Part shown: positions 42,745-50,888 of the stretch, piece by piece
Layout: every line of letters begins with the position of its first letter
How positions within the stretch are numbered: position 1 is the stretch's first letter
Source: an uncultured Brachyspira sp.
Lineage (GTDB): Bacteria > Spirochaetota > Brachyspiria > Brachyspirales > Brachyspiraceae
Direction: 5' to 3'
DNA: 64,000 bases
Assembly: GCF_949287625.1 (NCBI RefSeq)
Contig: NZ_CASEGO010000005.1
Coordinates: 1 to 64,000, forward strand
Program-made: the position numbers and the translations under genes
The notes under the pieces: generated by a model
Told to the model about the DNA's origin: nothing
Seen by the model: only the letters and a program-made list of their open reading frames with translations
Database searches by the model: none

Positions 42745-43602
42745 ATGAGTAAAATTTGTTTTTTAATAGCGGCACATAAAAATCAAGGTCAATTATTAAG
42801 ATTAATTAATCATCTTAAAAAAGATTTTGATATTTATGTGCATATTGATAAAAAAAGCAAACTAAATTTAAAAAATTTTGATAATGTAAAATTTTATAAA
42901 AAATATAAAGTTTATCATGCTGAAGTAAGTCAAATTATTTCTACATTATTTTTGATAAATGAGGCTTATAAAAATAATTATGACAGATATATTTTTATAA
43001 GCGGACAGGATTTACCTTTAAAAAATAATAATTATATACAAAATTTTTTTGATAATAATTTATATAATGAATATATCTCTTATTATCAAGTTAATAGTGT
43101 AGAATCAGGTGAAATTTTTGATATTCAAAATTTTAGTAGGGTAAGAAATTATAATTTTGAAGGACTTACAAGAAAAATTTTGCATAGCTCTATAAGATAT
43201 TTTATATCTAATTTGAATGTAACAAAAAAGAAAATTAAATATGATATATATTACGGTTCTTCATGGTGGAATTTAACTAATAATGCAATTGAATATATAT
43301 TGAATTATTTAAATAAATATAAACATTTTATGAATCAATTTAAAAATGTTTGGGGAAGTGATGAATATTTTTTTCAATCTATATTATTAAACAGCGAATT
43401 TAAAAACAAGTGCGTAAATAATAATTTAAGATATATAGATTGGAGTGGTCAGAAAGGCTCCTCTCCAAAAACATTTACTATCAAAGATTATAATGATATA
43501 AAGAATAATATTAATGATAATTTATTTGCACGCAAGTTTGATGAAAATATTGATAATGATATAATAGATAAATTATATAAAGATTTAGAAAATTCTAATT
43601 AA
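42745..43602 (+). CDS. Core-2/I-branching beta-1,6-N-acetylglucosaminyltransferase-like glycosyltransferase (GT14)
   Basis: 285 residues. Features of GT14 enzymes are ICFLIAAHKNQGQLLRLINHL at the start, DIYVHIDKKSK, ISGQDLPLKNNNYIQNFF, YYGSSWWNLTNNAIEYIL and WGSDEYFFQSILLNSEF. It has no part in ATP synthesis. It is wedged 3 bp after atpA and 15 bp before atpG, with weak ribosome signals. Its reading frame is very AT-rich (long Asn/Lys/Ile/Tyr runs) compared with atpA and atpG, suggesting acquisition. A role in surface glycan synthesis is inferred. Confidence 0.85.
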   Translation: MSKICFLIAAHKNQGQLLRLINHLKKDFDIYVHIDKKSKLNLKNFDNVKFYKKYKVYHAEVSQIISTLFLINEAYKNNYDRYIFISGQDLPLKNNNYIQNFFDNNLYNEYISYYQVNSVESGEIFDIQNFSRVRNYNFEGLTRKILHSSIRYFISNLNVTKKKIKYDIYYGSSWWNLTNNAIEYILNYLNKYKHFMNQFKNVWGSDEYFFQSILLNSEFKNKCVNNNLRYIDWSGQKGSSPKTFTIKDYNDIKNNINDNLFARKFDENIDNDIIDKLYKDLENSN

Positions 43603-43617
43603 TTTGGAGTTTTGATT

Positions 43618-44496
43618 ATGGCAGAGAAACTTAATGTATTAAAGGCAAGAATTAAAGCTGTAACAAGCACACATAAAATCACAAAGACTATGGATATGAT
43701 AGCACGTTCAAGAACTGCTAAAATACTTACAGTAGAGCAGGGTATGCGTCCTTTTACTCAAAAATTAAACAGAATAGTAGAAGACCTTTCGCATTCTGAT
43801 ATGGATCATGTGCATCCGCTTCTTGCTCCAAAAAAGAAGATAAAAAATATAATACTTTTTGTTGTAAGTTCTAGCAGAGGTTTATGCGGCTCTTATAATA
43901 CTAAAATTTTTGATGAGGCTATGGAGAGGATAAGACATCATCATAGACATGGCAGAGAGGTTCAGCTTCATGTACTTGGTAAAAAGGGTGAGGCATATTT
44001 TGAAAAGCAAGGTATACCAATAGCTAGAAAATATCCGCGTATAGATGAGGAATCTACTTTTGATGACTGTGCTGCAGTAGTTCAGCATTTCATGCATGAA
44101 TATGCTGTGGATAATGCTTCAAGAGTTGAGGTAATATATACTAGGTATTATACAAGGGTGGTACATATACCCAAAATAAAAAGTTTAATACCTATGATAC
44201 CTGATGAAGAGGATATTGAAGGTCATAAAATTAAGAAAAAACTTGATTATGTGATAGAGCCTAATATAGAAGATGTATTAAAAGAGATTGTGCCTATGGC
44301 TATAAAAACATATTTCTATTTTATGCTTACAAGTTCATTTTTATCAGAGAATGCCGAACGCTCTATTGCTATGAGAAATGCTACTGATAATGCTGAGAGA
44401 TTAATTACTGATTTGAAAAATAAAGCCAACAGAGCTAGACAGGAACATATTACTAATGAGCTTCTTGATATTATAGGCGGTTCTGAGGCTATATAA
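43618..44496 (+). CDS. atpG: F-type ATP synthase subunit gamma
   Basis: About 292 residues. N-terminal LKARIKAVTSTHKITKTMDMIARSR and C-terminal SENAERSIAMRNATDNAERLI form the central coiled coil. SSSRGLCGSYNTKIF is the conserved central motif. GGAG 8 nt upstream supports ATG 43618. It is the last gene of the operon; atpD and atpC do not follow. Confidence 0.94.
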   Translation: MAEKLNVLKARIKAVTSTHKITKTMDMIARSRTAKILTVEQGMRPFTQKLNRIVEDLSHSDMDHVHPLLAPKKKIKNIILFVVSSSRGLCGSYNTKIFDEAMERIRHHHRHGREVQLHVLGKKGEAYFEKQGIPIARKYPRIDEESTFDDCAAVVQHFMHEYAVDNASRVEVIYTRYYTRVVHIPKIKSLIPMIPDEEDIEGHKIKKKLDYVIEPNIEDVLKEIVPMAIKTYFYFMLTSSFLSENAERSIAMRNATDNAERLITDLKNKANRARQEHITNELLDIIGGSEAI

Positions 44497-44519
44497 TTTA
44501 TTTTTGATAATATAAAATT

Positions 44520-44550
44520 AATACCATTCATTTTATGGGTGGTATTTTTT
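44520..44550 (+). terminator. Rho-independent terminator after atpG
   Basis: AATACCATTCAT pairs with ATGGGTGGTATT (including G-T pairs) around TTT and is followed by a T-run. It closes the atp operon directly after atpG. Confidence 0.78.
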
Positions 44551-44578
44551 TATTTTTAATTCTTTAATCATTATGCTA

Positions 44579-44851
44579 TAATAGACTTGTTTCAAAAGTA
44601 CTTGACAAGATTAACTTTAAAAGTATTTAATCTTAAATTATAAAATACAATTTTTTATATGTTGTATAATTTATTATTTTAGTATGTAAATATGCAGTCT
44701 TTTTGCTTCTCGCCGTAGGCGTACTTTGTATGGGTCACCACCGAGTAGGTGCCTTGCCTACGGCACGCAGAGCGGACGGCAAAAGAAGTGGGGGGTGCGG
44801 GGGCTAGTCCCCGCAATTATAAATAAAAATAGTTTTGAAACAAGTCTATTA
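44579..44851. repeat. GC-core element with perfect 19-bp terminal inverted repeats (copy R3)
   Basis: The left end TAATAGACTTGTTTCAAAA (44579-44597) is the exact reverse complement of the right end (44833-44851). The core has CTTCT...AGAAG arms enclosing GC-rich palindromes (GCCGTAGGC/GCCTACGGC), then a hairpin GCGGGG GCTAGT CCCCGC (44797-44814). It fills the gap between atpG and the first ankyrin lipoprotein. It carries no credible gene. Confidence 0.75.
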
Positions 44852-44870
44852 ATTACATACGGCGGTGTTT

Positions 44871-45635
44871 ATGAAAAGAATAAAAGTGTTAAAAACTATA
44901 TTGTTAATTTCTTTATTATCAATTATTTTTATTATATCATGCAAGAAAAAAGAAGAGGTTAGTGTAAGTATAAGCAATAATTCTGTGTATGTAAGTAATC
45001 CAGATAATATTTATCATAAAACTTATACTAATGTTGTAAAGGTTCAGGGTAAAGTTGTTAATATGAACTCTGATTTTTCTTACAGCAATAGAAAAGAAGG
45101 AGAATACAGCGAAGAGTATGATATATTTGAAGCTATAGAAAATCATAGCTTAAAAAGAGTAATGGAATTAATAGGAGAAGGTGAAGATATAAATCAAACT
45201 TATAGCGGTGAGAGAAAATATAGCGATTTTTTCAATGATTATTATTATCTTGACGGAGCTACTCCTTTAATGTTTGCTATATTTTATAGAGATTTGGGTA
45301 TAATGAAATATTTGCTTGATAAAGGTGCTGATCCTTATACTAAAGATGATTACCCTTACAATTGGAATGCCTTTTTATGGGCTTGTGCTGTTGGAAATGT
45401 TGATGTAATAAAAATGATTGTAAAGTTTTATCCTGATTTAATTAATTCTAAACATGTCTATGATGAAAACGGACTTCATATGGCTGCTTTGAATAATAAT
45501 ACAGAGGTATTTGAATATTTAGTAAATGATTTAGGTATTGATATAAACAGCACTGATGAGGACGACAACGGCGTTTTAGATTATGCTGGAAAAGATGAGG
45601 CAATAGAAAAGTTAAGAAAATTAGGTGCCAAATAA
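44871..45635 (+). CDS. Ankyrin-repeat lipoprotein, first copy
   Basis: About 254 residues. Lipobox IISC (Cys near residue 24) is followed by a low-complexity linker rich in Ser/Asn/Val, then three to four ankyrin repeats (DIFEAIENHSLKRVMELIGEGEDIN, GATPLMFAIFYRDLGIMKYLLDKGADP, NAFLWACAVGNVDVIKMIVK, GLHMAALNNNTEVFEYLV). A periplasmic or surface protein-binding role is inferred. GGCGG lies 5 nt before ATG 44871; a GTG at 44865 is in frame. It is a near-identical partner of the gene at 46192. Confidence 0.82.
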   Translation: MKRIKVLKTILLISLLSIIFIISCKKKEEVSVSISNNSVYVSNPDNIYHKTYTNVVKVQGKVVNMNSDFSYSNRKEGEYSEEYDIFEAIENHSLKRVMELIGEGEDINQTYSGERKYSDFFNDYYYLDGATPLMFAIFYRDLGIMKYLLDKGADPYTKDDYPYNWNAFLWACAVGNVDVIKMIVKFYPDLINSKHVYDENGLHMAALNNNTEVFEYLVNDLGIDINSTDEDDNGVLDYAGKDEAIEKLRKLGAK

Positions 45636-45658
45636 TATAAATTGTGTAATACATTAAT

Positions 45659-45970
45659 ATATGCTGAAAATTTTTAATTTTGTCAACTGATGCTCTTTAT
45701 ATAGAATTATCAACTTTTTTGACGCACAAAAAAGTTGCTGCCACAGGCACGCTTCGCGAAAACGCAAATACTACAACCTTATATTATTACAATACGTATT
45801 AAATGTATAGTAATACCTGAAATTTAGGTTAAAAATGCAGTCTTTTTGGTTATCGCCAGAGGCGGGCTTCGCCTTGGTCACAAAAAGAACTAGGGGTGTG
45901 GGGGCAAAGCCGCCACAAACAATAAAATTAAAAATCTAAATTTTGACAAACTTAAAAATTTTTAGTATAT
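45659..45970. repeat. GC-core inverted-repeat element (copy R4), best-defined ends
   Basis: The left 28 nt (45659-45686) and the reverse complement of the right 28 nt (45943-45970) agree at 25 positions. Each end has TTGACA inside, a 17-nt spacer and TATA-like sequence at the edge. The core includes a GTGG..CCAC hairpin (45898-45916) and a TTTTTG..CAAAAA arm pair. It lies between the two ankyrin lipoprotein genes. Confidence 0.78.
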
Positions 45971-45971
45971 A

Positions 45972-46020
45972 AAAAAATCTAGCATCTAGCAATGTCTAGA
46001 GCCTTAAAGCGAGATTTTTT
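45972..46020 (+). repeat. Nested-hairpin repeat (family 2), copy f
   Basis: Outer arms AAAAAATCT (45972-45980) and AGATTTTTT (46012-46020). Inner arms TCTAG/CTAGA around CAATGT. The 3' junction CCTTAAAGCG matches other copies. Confidence 0.6.
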
Positions 46021-46053
46021 AATTTTTTAATTAGGCAATTTTTATTAATAATC

Positions 46054-46118
46054 AATAAAAAATTGTGAGCGTCTGGCAAGTTCACTTGACAGACTTAATT
46101 AGCGAACAATTTTTTATT
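46054..46118 (+). repeat. Nested-hairpin repeat (family 2), copy d
   Basis: Outer arms AATAAAAAATTGT (46054-46066) and ACAATTTTTTATT (46106-46118) pair over 13 bp. Inner arms GTCTGGCAAGT/ACTTGACAGAC have one mismatch around TC. Junctions are GAG and TTAGCGA. A direct repeat CAATTTTTATTAATAAT flanks the element. It lies 73 bp before the second ankyrin gene. Confidence 0.78.
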
Positions 46119-46191
46119 AATAATAATAGAAAATAATTTGTTTTTATTGTATAATATATCACAAATTATTAATTACTATACGGCGGTGTTT

Positions 46192-46956
46192 ATGAAAAGA
46201 ATAAAAGTGTTAAAAACTATATTGTTAATTTCTTTATTATCAATTATATTTATTATATCATGCAAGAAAAAAGAAGAGGTTAGTGTAAGTATAAGCAATA
46301 ATTCTGTGTATGTGAGTAATCCCGATAATATTTATCATAAAACTTATACTAATGTTGTAAAGATACAGGGTAAATTTGTTAATATGAACTCTGCCTTATC
46401 CTATGCCAACAGGGAGGAAGGGGAATACAGCGAGGACTATGATATATTTGAGGCTATAGAAAATCATAGCTTAAAGAGAGTAATGGAATTAATAGAAGAT
46501 GGCGGAGATATTGATGAGTCTTATTATGGAGATGATAGCATATACAGCGACTTTATGAATGATAGTTATTCTGCTAATGGTGCTACTCCTTTGATATTTG
46601 CCGTATTCTATAGAGATTTAGGTATAATGAAATATTTACTTGATAATGGAGCAGACCCTTATGTAAAAGATGATGACGGCTGGAATTCATTTTTATGGGC
46701 TTGCGGTACTGGAAATGTTGATGTTATTAAAATGCTTGTGCAGGCTGATCCTGATGTTGTAAACTCTAAAAATATGTATGATGCAAACGGTCTTCATATG
46801 GCTGCTTTGAATAATAATACAGAAGTATTTGAATATTTAGTTAGAGATTTAGGTTTTGATATTAATAGTACAGATGAGGACGGAGACGGAGTTTTATATT
46901 ATGCTGATGAAGATGAGGCAATAGAAAAACTAAAAGAATTGGGTGCAGAAGAATAA
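46192..46956 (+). CDS. Ankyrin-repeat lipoprotein, second copy
   Basis: About 254 residues. The first 60 residues, the ribosome-site region and about 20 bp of leader are nearly identical to the gene at 44871. The ankyrin part diverges more, mainly at surface positions (ELIEDGGDIDESYYGDDSIYS, GATPLIFAVFYRDLGIMKYLLDNGADP). This is a recent tandem duplication with selection on the repeat surface, or partial gene conversion of the 5' part. Start ATG 46192 matches the copy. Confidence 0.82.
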   Translation: MKRIKVLKTILLISLLSIIFIISCKKKEEVSVSISNNSVYVSNPDNIYHKTYTNVVKIQGKFVNMNSALSYANREEGEYSEDYDIFEAIENHSLKRVMELIEDGGDIDESYYGDDSIYSDFMNDSYSANGATPLIFAVFYRDLGIMKYLLDNGADPYVKDDDGWNSFLWACGTGNVDVIKMLVQADPDVVNSKNMYDANGLHMAALNNNTEVFEYLVRDLGFDINSTDEDGDGVLYYADEDEAIEKLKELGAEE

Positions 46957-46992
46957 TTTTTATTAATAAAATTGAATAATATTATTTATGCT

Positions 46993-47466
46993 GTATACAT
47001 ATAAAAAACTATAATTTATCAAAAATAAATTTTGTAAATTTAAAATATTTGCTGGCCTTTCCCTTACGAAGTACAAGCGTAACTGCTATGCGTGCCATAG
47101 GCAGGTTAGCACTGCGAAGTCCGCCTGCGACCGAAAGAAGTACCGTTAGGCATGGTGTGCGGCGGACTTCGTCAAAGTTTTTATCTTTCGGATACGCTAC
47201 GCGAAAAACGCAATTATTAGAACTTTATATTTTAAAGATATGTGTTAAATGTATGGTAATACCCAAAATATGGCTACACCTAAAGGTGGACTTCGTCAAA
47301 TGCAGTCTTTTCGCCTGCCTACGGCACGCAGAGCGAGGCGTACTTCGTATGGTTCTTTGTGCCACACCGAAGGCGGACAGAATCACAAAAAAACTGTGGT
47401 GCAAATATTTAAATAAAATTAAAAAAATTAATTTTTGACAAATTATAATTGTTTAGATATATACTA
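46993..47466. repeat. GC-core inverted-repeat element (copy R5)
   Basis: Long imperfect terminal repeats: the left end begins GTATAC at 46993 and runs to AAATATTTGC (47043-47052). The right end runs from GCAAATATTT (47403-47412) to ATATATAC at 47466. The right end holds TTGACA (47437-47442), a 17-nt spacer and TATATA, facing the lipoprotein gene at 47689. The GC-rich core contains an open frame of 129 codons on the plus strand that looks like a composition artefact. The rest of the 732-bp gap is AT-rich, with TTGACC at 47611 as a weak promoter candidate. Confidence 0.72.
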
Positions 47467-47688
47467 AAAAAAATTTACTATATTTTTTTAATTTATTCAA
47501 AAAAAATAGGAAATTATTAAAAAAATACGTATTAAATATTGAGAAAAATATATTAACTGTATCTTGCATTAATGCTAATACAGTTAAATTTTACTAATTT
47601 AATATGCTTATTGACCTATAATATTTTATATTATGATAAAATAAATATAGGCTGATATAAATAATTTTATTTTTAAGGAGAAAGAAAA

Positions 47689-48468
47689 ATGACTAAAAAA
47701 TTATTATTAATGTTTGTTGTTATGCTGTTTGCTTTCAGCTGCAATAGTCCGTCAAACCCAAATAACAACGAAAGCGGAAATAATGGAGGATCTACGGGAA
47801 CTGGCGGATCTACAGGAACTGGCGGATCTACAGGAACTGGAGAAACTTCTGTTGTGGATAATACCAAAGGCATAGAACAGTTTGCTGGAGAATATAAGGG
47901 AGTTACTGAAGGGTATACTATTTATGTAGTTATAAATAATCAAATAAATAATGGTTATTTATTTCTTTTAAATACAGATTATGAGCCTAATAGAAGTCCA
48001 GGACGTCTTCCTATAGAAGAGCTTAATAAATATAAGTCTTCAGATGCTTTAACATATAGTATACCAGATTCATTTTCTTTTAAATTTAATAATGATAAGT
48101 CTGTTCTAGAATATTCATTTAATGGAGAAAATCTTAAATTAGATAGAGCACCAGATTTAGATTCATCTAAAGGTATAGAGCAATTTGCAGCTACATATAA
48201 GAGTTTTAGAATGAATAAATATGACGGAGGTAGCGTTACTACTATTGTGCAATACACTTTAACAATAAATGGTAATAATATAAAATTAGATGAATATGAT
48301 GAAACAACTTTTAAAACAACTGAGATATATAATGGAAATGTATCAGGAAAAGGAGCTTTCTATTTATTTGATACTGACAAACCATTACAATTTTATAATA
48401 ATGGGGATAATTGTGTAATACATGTATTATCTTATCATACTGAACCAATAGTTTTTAAAAAACAGTAA
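47689..48468 (+). CDS. Lipoprotein with Gly/Ser/Thr repeat and two related domains
   Basis: 259 residues. Lipobox FSC (Cys near residue 18), then an Asn-rich stretch and three GGSTGT units encoded by an 18-bp repeat. Two related segments follow, each beginning KGIEQFAxxYK, which look like small beta-sheet domains of unknown type. AAGGAG precedes the ATG. The next gene shares its leader and signal region, so the pair is a tandem duplication. A surface location is inferred. Confidence 0.8.
   Translation: MTKKLLLMFVVMLFAFSCNSPSNPNNNESGNNGGSTGTGGSTGTGGSTGTGETSVVDNTKGIEQFAGEYKGVTEGYTIYVVINNQINNGYLFLLNTDYEPNRSPGRLPIEELNKYKSSDALTYSIPDSFSFKFNNDKSVLEYSFNGENLKLDRAPDLDSSKGIEQFAATYKSFRMNKYDGGSVTTIVQYTLTINGNNIKLDEYDETTFKTTEIYNGNVSGKGAFYLFDTDKPLQFYNNGDNCVIHVLSYHTEPIVFKKQ
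47785..47838 (+). repeat. 18-bp in-frame tandem repeat, three units
   Basis: Three units related to GGCGGATCTACAGGAACT encode Gly-Gly-Ser-Thr-Gly-Thr. A similar but shorter run lies at about 48591 in the next gene. Copy number may vary without frameshift. Confidence 0.85.
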
Positions 48469-48494
48469 TTAAATAAAAATTAAGGAGATATAAA

Positions 48495-49436
48495 ATGACT
48501 AAAAAATTATTATTGATGTTTGCTGTTATGCTATTTGCTTTCAGCTGCAATAGTCCGTCAAATCCAAATAATAATGGAAGCGGAAATAATGGAGGATCTA
48601 CAGGAACCGGAGGCTCTACAGGAGAAATAGGCACTTCAGATCCTTTAAAAATTTCTGCTTTTTTGAAAGATAAAACAGGGGTATATGGAAATATAGATGA
48701 TGTTATTCGAAATGAAAATGAATTAAAGATAAAAAACAGCAGTATTTATTTGATAGATTCTCAAGTATGGAAGCCTTTTACTGGAACTGTAACTTTGTAT
48801 GAAAGCGATTCTAAAATAGTAATGAAAAATGATAATTATATTTATACATATACTTTAGGAAGTAAAATTACAGGAAATACTGTTATTATTTTAAAAAAAG
48901 AAGCTTATTAGAATGATCCTTCAAAAACAAAGATAGGTACAATTGAAGCTTTTTCTAAGTTTGCTGGTAATTATTTGATTGAAGGTGATACATATATTCA
49001 AATAGATAATTCTGGAAATATTTATTTTTTGGAACAAGCTCCATTTACAGCAACTTCGGATAATAATACATTAATATTGACAGATAAAAGTCAAAGTTTG
49101 AGGATAGATTTAAGTCAGACAGAATTACTACTTAGAACTTTCATTGATAATAAAGAGTTATATCAGGATTATGAAAAAACTGAATTATTAGAGAAATATG
49201 AAGGTACATATAACGGAAACGGTCATACAGTAACTATAGATAAAGACGGAAAAATAATATGCTCTATGAATACAGCAATAGATGCTATGGATTGCAGATT
49301 AAGAGGAAATGTTATAACATCTACTCTATATGGTCCGACAGAAAAAGAGATATATACTCTTACATTCTCAAGTGACGGAAAGACTGTAACATATAAATCT
49401 CATGATGGTACAGAATATACATTAACTAAAAATTAA
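48495..49436 (+). pseudogene. Lipoprotein gene split by an in-frame TAG stop
   Basis: The first part (48495-48908) encodes a lipoprotein signal and Gly/Ser/Thr linker almost identical to the gene at 47689, followed by about 90 residues. TAG at 48909-48911 stops it. The same frame continues without interruption for another 174 codons to 49436 and carries domains of the same type (FSKFAGNYLIEGDTYIQID, EKYEGTYNGNGHTVTIDKDGKI). The intact product would be 313 residues. It is either a recent nonsense mutation or a read-through site; a separate start at 48975 lacks a good ribosome site. Confidence 0.75.
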
Positions 49437-49551
49437 TTTTGTTTCATACACTAAAAATTTAAGAGGCTTAATTCATACAAATGTTTTGAGCCTTTTTTAT
49501 ATTTTTATATGTATTATATGAATTGTAAAATTGTAATAAAATAAAAATTCA

Positions 49552-49579
49552 TTGATAAATATATACATTATGTTATAAT
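49552..49579 (+). promoter_or_regulatory. Sigma70-like promoter of ackA
   Basis: TTGATA (49552-49557), a 16-nt spacer and TATAAT (49574-49579), about 40 bp before the ackA start. Confidence 0.65.
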
Positions 49580-49618
49580 AAACTAAATTATAATTATTAA
49601 AAACTATGGAGTCATTAT

Positions 49619-50809
49619 ATGAACGTATTGGTTATTAATTCAGGCAGTTCCAGCATTAAATATCAATTATTTTCTATGCCGGAAGCAAAAGTTTTAGCTA
49701 AGGGTCTTTTAGAAAAGATAGGCGAAGAGACAAGTGCATTAAAACACACAGCCGTAGAAAAAGGCAAAGAAAAAAAATTAGAGCAAAAAGTTGCCGACCA
49801 TAAAGCAGGTATGTCTTTGATTTTCTCTCTTCTAACAGATAAAGAAGTTGGTGTTATATCTGATATGAGCGAAATATCAGGTGTAGGTCACAGAGTTGTA
49901 CATGGAGGAGAATCATTCAGTAAAAGTACTTTAATTACAGATGAAGCTATCAAAGCTATAGAAGCATGCTGTGATATAGCTCCTTTACATAACCCAGCTG
50001 GTTTGCAGGGTATAGCTGCTTGTAAAGAAATATTAAAAGATGTAAAAATGGTTGCTGTTTTTGATACTAGTTTCCATCAAACAATACCAGAATATGCCTA
50101 TATGTATGCTGTTCCTCATGAATGGTATGACAAATATAAAATACGCCGTTATGGTTTCCATGGTACTTCACATAAATATGTTTACGGAGAGTTTTGCAAA
50201 GCTGTAAACAAACCTAATGCTAATGTTATAGTTTGCCATTTAGGTAATGGTGCTAGTGTAACTGCTGTAAAAAACGGAGAATCAGTAGATACAAGTATGG
50301 GTTTAACTCCATTAGAAGGTTTAGTAATGGGTACTAGATCCGGAGATATGGATCCTGCTGTTGCTACTTTTGTTATGGCTAAAGAAAATTTAGCTCCAAA
50401 AGAAATGGATAATATTTTAAATAAAAAAAGCGGACTTTTAGGAGTTTCTGGAGTAAGTAATGATATGAGAAACTTGGAAGAGGCTTCTAAAACTAATCAT
50501 AAAGCTGAACTTGCTATACAAATGTTCTGCTACAGAGTAAAAAAATATATAGGTTCTTATATGGCTGCTCTTGGTCATGTTGATGGTATTGTATTTACTG
50601 GCGGTATAGGTGAAAATAGTTCTTCTATTAGAGGAAGAATACTTGAAGGCTTAGATGAACTTGGTATTAAATGCGATGCTGATAAAAACTCTAAAGCTAG
50701 AGGATGTGCTAGTTTTGAAAAAGACGGTGCTGCTATTAAACTTTATGTTATAGCTACTGACGAAGAAAAAGCTATAGCTATGGATACTTATAATATAGCA
50801 TTGAAATAA
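49619..50809 (+). CDS. ackA: Acetate kinase
   Basis: Converts acetyl phosphate plus ADP to acetate plus ATP, a main fermentative ATP source. 396 residues, with VLVINSGSSSIKYQLF at the start, GHRVVHGGE, APLHNPAGL, VFDTSFHQTIP, RRYGFHGTSH and FTGGIGENSS. GGAG lies 7 nt before the ATG. pta is not adjacent. A terminator follows. Confidence 0.97.
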   Translation: MNVLVINSGSSSIKYQLFSMPEAKVLAKGLLEKIGEETSALKHTAVEKGKEKKLEQKVADHKAGMSLIFSLLTDKEVGVISDMSEISGVGHRVVHGGESFSKSTLITDEAIKAIEACCDIAPLHNPAGLQGIAACKEILKDVKMVAVFDTSFHQTIPEYAYMYAVPHEWYDKYKIRRYGFHGTSHKYVYGEFCKAVNKPNANVIVCHLGNGASVTAVKNGESVDTSMGLTPLEGLVMGTRSGDMDPAVATFVMAKENLAPKEMDNILNKKSGLLGVSGVSNDMRNLEEASKTNHKAELAIQMFCYRVKKYIGSYMAALGHVDGIVFTGGIGENSSSIRGRILEGLDELGIKCDADKNSKARGCASFEKDGAAIKLYVIATDEEKAIAMDTYNIALK

Positions 50810-50841
50810 TTTTTATATAAAAATAATAAATATTAAAATTG

Positions 50842-50878
50842 ATAGGGTATCTTTTATTATGAAAGATGCCCTATTTTT
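50842..50878 (+). terminator. Rho-independent terminator after ackA
   Basis: ATAGGG/CCCTAT and ATCTTT/AAAGAT form one interrupted stem ending in TTTTT. It reaches to within 11 bp of the HEPN gene start, so that gene's transcripts from ackA would mostly end here. Confidence 0.8.
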
Positions 50879-50888
50879 AAGGTTTTTT

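Noticed and set aside
44726..44962. 78-codon open frame on the plus strand
   Set aside because: It begins in the R3 element core and runs out of frame over the start of the ankyrin lipoprotein; there is no ribosome site.
47049..47438. 129-codon open frame on the plus strand
   Set aside because: It is fully inside copy R5 of the GC-core element, runs into its terminal repeat, and is Arg/Ser/Ala-rich, unlike real proteins here.
48975..49436. Separate 153-codon gene
   Set aside because: It is in the same frame as the truncated lipoprotein before it, lacks a good ribosome site, and continues its domain pattern. It is better read as the rest of one broken gene.
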